This document shows, piece after piece, positions 58,465 through 64,000 of a stretch of DNA of 64,000 bases. The notes under the pieces are model-generated. The model searched no databases. It had not been told where the DNA came from and was given only the letters and a program-made list of their open reading frames with translations. The stretch comes from Flavobacteriaceae bacterium (lineage in GTDB: Bacteria > Bacteroidota > Bacteroidia > Flavobacteriales > Flavobacteriaceae): the NCBI GenBank assembly GCA_017852395.1, contig JAFMLE010000005.1, forward strand, positions 1-64,000. The letters run 5' to 3'. Position numbers and translations under genes: made by a program. The number at the start of each line of letters is the position of its first letter. Position 1 is the first letter of the stretch.

Positions 58465-61400
58465 TCAATTCGTATTTATGGTTATTTGTATCTGTTCTTC
58501 ATTTAGGGCTATGGAATGCCCTTCATCTAATGACTCTTTATACTCTATCACAGTCGCTAAAATCTCGGACATGATATAGTCTCGATTGGTTTCAACAGCC
58601 TGTTTGACTAGAGTCGTTGTGGTCATGGCAACCGTTATTTTGTCGGTTACTTCGAGTCCAGAGTCTTTTCTAAGGTTTTGGACTTTATTAATCAATTCAC
58701 GTGCCAACCCTTCTTGGATCAAAGTATCTGTTAGGGTAATGTCAAGGGCCACGGTTATTCCGTTGCTGTTGGCAACTTGCCACCCTTCGATGTCTTTAGA
58801 TCCGATCTGAACATCATCGGTTCCTAAAATAATATTTTTTTCATTAATGTAAAGCGAAATTGCAGATCCTGCTTCGAGCTTTTTAATTTGCTCGTTGTTG
58901 AGTTGCTTAATGGCTTCTACCACTGCTTTTAGGTCTTTACCAAAACGCGGTCCGAGGGTTTTGAAATTGGGCTTGATTTCTTTGACCAATATACTGCTGG
59001 CATCGTCAATTAGGACGACCTCTTTGACGTTGATCTCAGAACACAGTAACGGCATAATTTCTGTCAATGCCTCTTTTTCTTGTGGGCTGTGCACAGGGAT
59101 CATGATTTTTTGAAGCGGCTGGCGCACTTTTATTCGCTCTTTTTTACGCAATGAAAGGGCCAACGAAGTAATGATTCGTGCTTTGTTAATTCGGGTTTCG
59201 AGCTCGGCATTGTCGTATTGGGGTTTGCTTTTTGGAAAATCCGATAGGTGAACTGACTCAAAAGGTTCTATTTGCGTTGCATCAACCAAATCTTTGTAAA
59301 GAGCATCGGCATAAAATGGCGCAATGGGTGCGCTGAGTTTTGATACCGTCAAAAGGCATTCAAAAAGGGTTTGATATGCTGCAATTTTGTCAGGGCCATA
59401 GCTTCCTTTCCAGAAACGGCGACGGGATAGGCGCACATACCAGTTGCTCAGACGCTCTTGTACAAAGTCAGAAATTGCACGTGCTGCTTTGGTAGGCTCA
59501 TAATCGATATAGGCTGCGTCAACCTCAGACACCAAACCATTGAGTTCGGAAAGGATCCATTGGTCAAGTTCTGTTCGATCTTTTAAAGGGATGGCTTCTT
59601 CTTGATGGGTAAAGGCGTCTATATTGGCGTATAAACTGAAAAAAGAGTAGGTGTTGTATAGGGTTCCGAAAAACTTACGTTGGACTTCTGCAATGCCTTC
59701 GGGGTCAAATTTTAGATTGTCCCAGGGATTCGCATTGGCAATCATATACCAACGCGTGGCGTCGGGCCCATATTGGTCTAATATTTGGAATGGATCAACT
59801 GCATTACCGAGTCGTTTGGACATTTTTTGCCCTTGTTTGTCCAATACTAGACCGTTAGAAACAACGTTTTTGTAAGCCTGATTATCAAAAACCAAGGTTG
59901 CAATCGCGTGGAGGGTATAAAACCACCCTCGCGTTTGATCTACGCCTTCTGCAATGTAATCTGCCGGAAAATGACTCCCTTGATCAATTTTTTCTCGATT
60001 TTCAAATGGGTAATGCCACTGTGCATAGGGCATCGATCCAGAATCAAACCATACGTCAATCAAGTCTGTTTCGCGATATAGAGGGGTTTTACCGTCTTCA
60101 GCAACCAAAATTATTTGGTCAACGGTGTCTTTGTGCAGGTCGATCTTGTCATAGTTGGCTGTGCTCATATCTCCAACGACAAATCCTTCGAAAGGATTAT
60201 GCTCTTGTACGCCGGCAGCAATGGCTTTTTGTATTTCTTCTACAAAATCCTCCATAGAGCCGATGATTTTTTCGGTTTGGCCATCTTCAGAACGCCAAAT
60301 GGGTAGGGGTATTCCCCAAAAACGGGAGCGGGACAAATTCCAATCGTTGGCATTGGAGAGCCAGTTTCCAAAACGTCCTTCACCAGTAGCTTTGGGTTTC
60401 CAGTTGATTTCTTTATTTAAAGACACCATACGGTCTTTGACCTCGGTGACTTTGATGAACCAAGAGTCTAATGGGTAATACAATATTGGCTTGTCGGTTC
60501 GCCAACAGTTGGGATAGGAGTGAACGTATTTTTCTACCTTAAAGGCTTTGTTTTCTTCTTTTAGCCGAATGGCAATTTCGACATCAACAGAGCGGTCAGG
60601 TGCCTGTCCATCTGGATAGTATTCGTTTTTGACGTATTGCCCGCCTAAAGACCCAACCTCTTTTCTAAAACGTCCTTGAAGATCAACCAAAGGAACGGGA
60701 TTGTTGTTTTCGTCCAAAACCAAGAGCGGAGGAACTTCGGGTTTGGCTTCTTTGGCGGCTCTAGCATCATCGGCGCCAAAGGTTGGTGCGGTATGTACAA
60801 TTCCTGTACCGTCTTCGGTGGTGACAAAGTCACCTAAAATTACACGAAATGCATTCTGAGGGTTGGTCAATGGTAGTGGTGCTTCATCCCATAACTGCTC
60901 ATAGGTAATGCCCTCTAGGGCTTCACCTAAAATTTCTTCGCCCAACCAGTAGGGAATTTTTTTGTCCTCTGGTTGAAAGTCTTTGAGCGATTGATGGGCG
61001 TCCACTTCGAAATATTTACTGCCAAATTGTTTGGCTACCAAAGCCTTTGCAATCAAGACTCGTATTGGCTCAAAAGTGTATTGGTTGTAGGTGTGAATTT
61101 CTACATACGTGATTTTGGGCCCAACCGTCAGGGCTGTGTTTGATGGGAGTGTCCAAGGTGTGGTTGTCCATGCCAAAATATACAGTGGTGCCTCATTTTG
61201 TAATGCCTTCGGAAGGGTTTCTCGATGGGTTTTAAATTGGGCCGTAACAGTGGTATCGGTGACATCTTGATAGGTTCCGGGTTGATTGAGTTCGTGTGAG
61301 CTTAGCCCTGTCCCTGCTTTTGGCGAATAGGGTTGAATGGTGTACCCTTTGTAGAGCAAGCCTTTGTTGTAGATCTGTTCTAAAAGCCACCAGACGCTTT

Positions 61401-61869
61401 CGATGTATTTGGGTTCATAAGTAACATAGGGGTCGTCCATGTCCACCCAATAGCCGATTCGTTCGGTAAGTCGGTTCCAAATATCGGTGTAACGCATCAC
61501 TGCCGTTTTGCAGGCTTGGTTGTATTCGGATATAGAAATTGATTTTCCAATTTCGTCTTTGGTAATCCCCAATTCTTTTTCGACCCCCAACTCTACAGGC
61601 AGTCCATGGGTGTCCCATCCTGCTTTGCGTTTTACTTGGAAGCCTTTTTGTGTTTTGTAGCGACAAAAAATGTCTTTGATTGCACGTGCCATGACATGGT
61701 GAATCCCTGGCAGGCCGTTGGCCGAAGGAGGCCCTTCGTAAAAAATAAAAGGGGGGTTGCCCTCTCGATTGGAAATGGTCTTTTGGAAAATCGATTGTTG
61801 GTTCCAAACGGCTAAGACCTCTTCTGAGATTTTAGATAAGTTCAAACCTTTGTATTCCTTGAAAGCCAT
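58465..61869 (-). CDS. ileS: Isoleucyl-tRNA synthetase
   Basis: FYEGPPSANGLPGIHHV (HIGH region), GQKMSKRLGNAVDP (KMSKS). Confidence 0.98.
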   Translation of the reverse strand: MAFKEYKGLNLSKISEEVLAVWNQQSIFQKTISNREGNPPFIFYEGPPSANGLPGIHHVMARAIKDIFCRYKTQKGFQVKRKAGWDTHGLPVELGVEKELGITKDEIGKSISISEYNQACKTAVMRYTDIWNRLTERIGYWVDMDDPYVTYEPKYIESVWWLLEQIYNKGLLYKGYTIQPYSPKAGTGLSSHELNQPGTYQDVTDTTVTAQFKTHRETLPKALQNEAPLYILAWTTTPWTLPSNTALTVGPKITYVEIHTYNQYTFEPIRVLIAKALVAKQFGSKYFEVDAHQSLKDFQPEDKKIPYWLGEEILGEALEGITYEQLWDEAPLPLTNPQNAFRVILGDFVTTEDGTGIVHTAPTFGADDARAAKEAKPEVPPLLVLDENNNPVPLVDLQGRFRKEVGSLGGQYVKNEYYPDGQAPDRSVDVEIAIRLKEENKAFKVEKYVHSYPNCWRTDKPILYYPLDSWFIKVTEVKDRMVSLNKEINWKPKATGEGRFGNWLSNANDWNLSRSRFWGIPLPIWRSEDGQTEKIIGSMEDFVEEIQKAIAAGVQEHNPFEGFVVGDMSTANYDKIDLHKDTVDQIILVAEDGKTPLYRETDLIDVWFDSGSMPYAQWHYPFENREKIDQGSHFPADYIAEGVDQTRGWFYTLHAIATLVFDNQAYKNVVSNGLVLDKQGQKMSKRLGNAVDPFQILDQYGPDATRWYMIANANPWDNLKFDPEGIAEVQRKFFGTLYNTYSFFSLYANIDAFTHQEEAIPLKDRTELDQWILSELNGLVSEVDAAYIDYEPTKAARAISDFVQERLSNWYVRLSRRRFWKGSYGPDKIAAYQTLFECLLTVSKLSAPIAPFYADALYKDLVDATQIEPFESVHLSDFPKSKPQYDNAELETRINKARIITSLALSLRKKERIKVRQPLQKIMIPVHSPQEKEALTEIMPLLCSEINVKEVVLIDDASSILVKEIKPNFKTLGPRFGKDLKAVVEAIKQLNNEQIKKLEAGSAISLYINEKNIILGTDDVQIGSKDIEGWQVANSNGITVALDITLTDTLIQEGLARELINKVQNLRKDSGLEVTDKITVAMTTTTLVKQAVETNRDYIMSEILATVIEYKESLDEGHSIALNEEQIQITINTN

Positions 61870-61949
61870 GCTGTTATGTGCTTTTTCTAAAGTTGCGAAA
61901 ATAAGAATTTTACAGCAACCAAAGGCCTGTATTTCATATAAAATAAATA

Positions 61950-64000
61950 CTACATCTTAACCCGAAGTCCCAATTGAAGGCTTCGGCCTGGTGCAGATAC
62001 TCCAGAGGCAAAACTACGGTAATGCGTATCAAAAATATTGTCGATCCCCGCCTGAAAGGTCAAATGAGGTTTTGGGTCGTAATTGATAAAAACAGCTGCC
62101 ATGCCCCAGGATGGGGTCCCTGCGTAAATTGACCCTCCAATACCTGAGCTTAATATTGGTGTTTCTTCTAATCCATCCTCACCGCCAAAGCTATATTGGT
62201 CCGGATCTTTGGCGCCGCTGAAACTGTAGTTGGCTTGGAGATTCCAACGCTCTTTTTCATAAATGAGTGAAAAAGAGCCAAAATACGGCGCTATAGAAGG
62301 CAGTGGGCCATATTTTTCATTTTTATCTCCCTTGGTGTACATCAAGCTGGCACGTGCCATCAGGTGTTCTGATACGTGGTATTGTCCGTCAATTGAAGCT
62401 CCATAAACCCATCGATTGCCCAGGTTTTTGTTGGCAACGGTGGGTAATTCTTCGCCATCGTATAAAATGGTTTCCAAATTGGGGGTGGTAACATCCGAAA
62501 AAACGATGTAGTCACTTCGAACAATATGCCGAGAAATTAGCGTTGCAAAACCCCGAAAGGAAAGTTGATTTTTTTGGTTTTTAGAGATACGTGTTAAACC
62601 AAAATCAAAATTGTAGGCGTATTCGGGTTTGAGAAAAGAATTGGGAATGATAAGCACCCCGGCATTTTCCCTAATTTTGCCAATATCATCAATATTGGGT
62701 GCTTTAAAACCATTTGAAAGGATAAAATTGAGTTGCCAGCCCTGTTGGGGCTTCATGACCGTTGCCAAGGTCCATGTAAGGGCTTCGGAATTGAGTACTA
62801 CTTTGGTCAGCTGAGGGTCGATAAGCGCCATCTTTTTCCATTCGGCGTCCAAGGCAGAAAAACTCAGTCGTAAGCCTGCATTGAAGGTTAGTTTGGGAGA
62901 ATAATCCCAAATCAGATTGCTATATGCTGCAAGACTCCCCAATGTACTTCCGTTGCTGGGGTACCTACTTGGTATTGCCAAAGGAACAGTAGCACCAACT
63001 ATGGCGTTGCCCTGCACCTCAAGGGTACGGGTAAATCCTCTAGAATATACGGTGTTGAAGGTCCCTTCAAATCCATAAGCAACATTTATTGTTTTGGACA
63101 GTAGGGCGTCAAAATCAGTATTGAGGCTCAAAACATGAACTTGTTCTTCTTGGGTATCTCGGTCGAGGCTTCCAAATTTTCTTTTGTTTCGTGATTCGGC
63201 AACATTCTGATATGCTAGGGTAAGGGTTCCCTTTCGCAACCAACGGTTTCCCTTAAAAAACTTAAACTGTGTTGCTGCCAAAAAGCGTTTTTGAGGGCCG
63301 TAGTACCATTCGCTAAACTTGAGCGCTCCGTCGGATGATTCTCTAAGTTTGTCAAAACGATCAATGTCTGATGAGGTAGAATACTGAAGGTTGACGGTGA
63401 GCTGATTTTGGGCGTCGATTTGATATAAAAACTTTTGAAAAAAATCGTACTGGCTATACCCGGTGTTTTTTTGAATTTCTGGATCGGGATTCACCGTCTG
63501 ATCTGCCTTGTAGAAGTGTCTATTGTTTTCTGAATAAACGGGAGTCAGACCCCAGTTTTCGAAACCGTGTGTGCGATTTTTTCCCATCCGAATATCCCCA
63601 AAATTTGAAAAACTAAAACTGCTGATGCTTCCCCATTTCTTAGTGCTAATACTGGCTGTTAAATTGTTCATGCTGCCCATATTTGCACTATTAAAGGCAC
63701 TTGAAAAGGTGCTTTCAAAGGATTTTTCGGCATTGAGTTTTGGGGTTTTTGTAAAGTAGTGAATTACTCCGCCAAGGGCATCGGAACCGTATCCTACAGA
63801 AGAGGACCCAAAAACGACCTCAACGCGGTCAATAATATTGGGGTCCAATGTGATTGCGTTTTGTAGGTGCCCCGATCGATAAATTGCATTGTTCATTCGT
63901 ACACCGTCGACAACCAACAAGACCCTGTTGGCTTCAAATCCTCTTAAAACTGGACTTCCGCCACCGCCTTGAGATTTTTGTACACGAACTCCAGGGGTAA
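61950..64000 (-). CDS. TonB-dependent receptor, N-terminus cut by window edge
   Basis: Reading continues past the supplied Met to the edge: TPGVRVQKSQGGGGSPVLRGFEANRVLLVVDGVRMNNAIYRSGHLQNAITLDP...; C-terminal LGLRVKM. Confidence 0.93.
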   Translation of the reverse strand, partial: TPGVRVQKSQGGGGSPVLRGFEANRVLLVVDGVRMNNAIYRSGHLQNAITLDPNIIDRVEVVFGSSSVGYGSDALGGVIHYFTKTPKLNAEKSFESTFSSAFNSANMGSMNNLTASISTKKWGSISSFSFSNFGDIRMGKNRTHGFENWGLTPVYSENNRHFYKADQTVNPDPEIQKNTGYSQYDFFQKFLYQIDAQNQLTVNLQYSTSSDIDRFDKLRESSDGALKFSEWYYGPQKRFLAATQFKFFKGNRWLRKGTLTLAYQNVAESRNKRKFGSLDRDTQEEQVHVLSLNTDFDALLSKTINVAYGFEGTFNTVYSRGFTRTLEVQGNAIVGATVPLAIPSRYPSNGSTLGSLAAYSNLIWDYSPKLTFNAGLRLSFSALDAEWKKMALIDPQLTKVVLNSEALTWTLATVMKPQQGWQLNFILSNGFKAPNIDDIGKIRENAGVLIIPNSFLKPEYAYNFDFGLTRISKNQKNQLSFRGFATLISRHIVRSDYIVFSDVTTPNLETILYDGEELPTVANKNLGNRWVYGASIDGQYHVSEHLMARASLMYTKGDKNEKYGPLPSIAPYFGSFSLIYEKERWNLQANYSFSGAKDPDQYSFGGEDGLEETPILSSGIGGSIYAGTPSWGMAAVFINYDPKPHLTFQAGIDNIFDTHYRSFASGVSAPGRSLQLGLRVKM

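Noticed and set aside
1-64000. CRISPR arrays, tRNA/rRNA genes, IS elements, prophage or toxin-antitoxin/defence islands
   Set aside because: No direct-repeat/spacer pattern, transposase/integrase motifs or tRNA-like cloverleaf seen by eye; gene content is core metabolism throughout. AddAB-like genes are general DNA repair and not a defence island by themselves.

Overview
The window is a 64 kb stretch of a Bacteroidota chromosome, most likely Flavobacteriaceae. Evidence for that is the gene content, the IPExxxVDY protein between rnc and pyk, TAnnTTTG-type -7 boxes, and the near absence of Shine-Dalgarno (SD) sequences. It is dense and mostly housekeeping. Recognisable blocks include AddAB-type nucleases flanking an OmpA-family gene, purF-like/PfkB/rnhA/purN, acpP-fabF-rnc-pyk, etfBA, yceD-rpmF-fabH-accBC, asd-alr-tdk, rsmI-recJ, pgi/M23/DUF3108, and uvrC, lspA-dksA-ileS. 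There are two TonB-dependent receptors, the second cut by the right edge; a cyclase-family gene is cut by the left edge. I saw no CRISPR array, tRNA/rRNA, IS element or prophage. The best candidate for something undescribed is a compact structured element on the minus strand at about 32551-32739. It contains a Cys-rich 11-codon ORF (MTCSCCDNSNV), then a 12-nt motif complementary to the 3' end of Bacteroidota 16S rRNA at ideal distance from a 21-codon ORF, then competing inverted repeats and an intrinsic terminator just upstream of a 2OG-Fe(II) oxygenase gene. Other items worth checking are a poly-A(8) tract that puts a perfect signal-peptide start out of frame in the OmpA-family gene, a 28-aa transmembrane ORF just upstream of a voltage-gated-type K+ channel gene, a bulged hairpin in the nupC-channel intergenic region, a retropepsin-like/RimK fusion, and repeated 4-nt stop-codon overlaps between convergent genes. 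All calls come from reading the sequence and supplied ORFs; no searches or folding programs were run.
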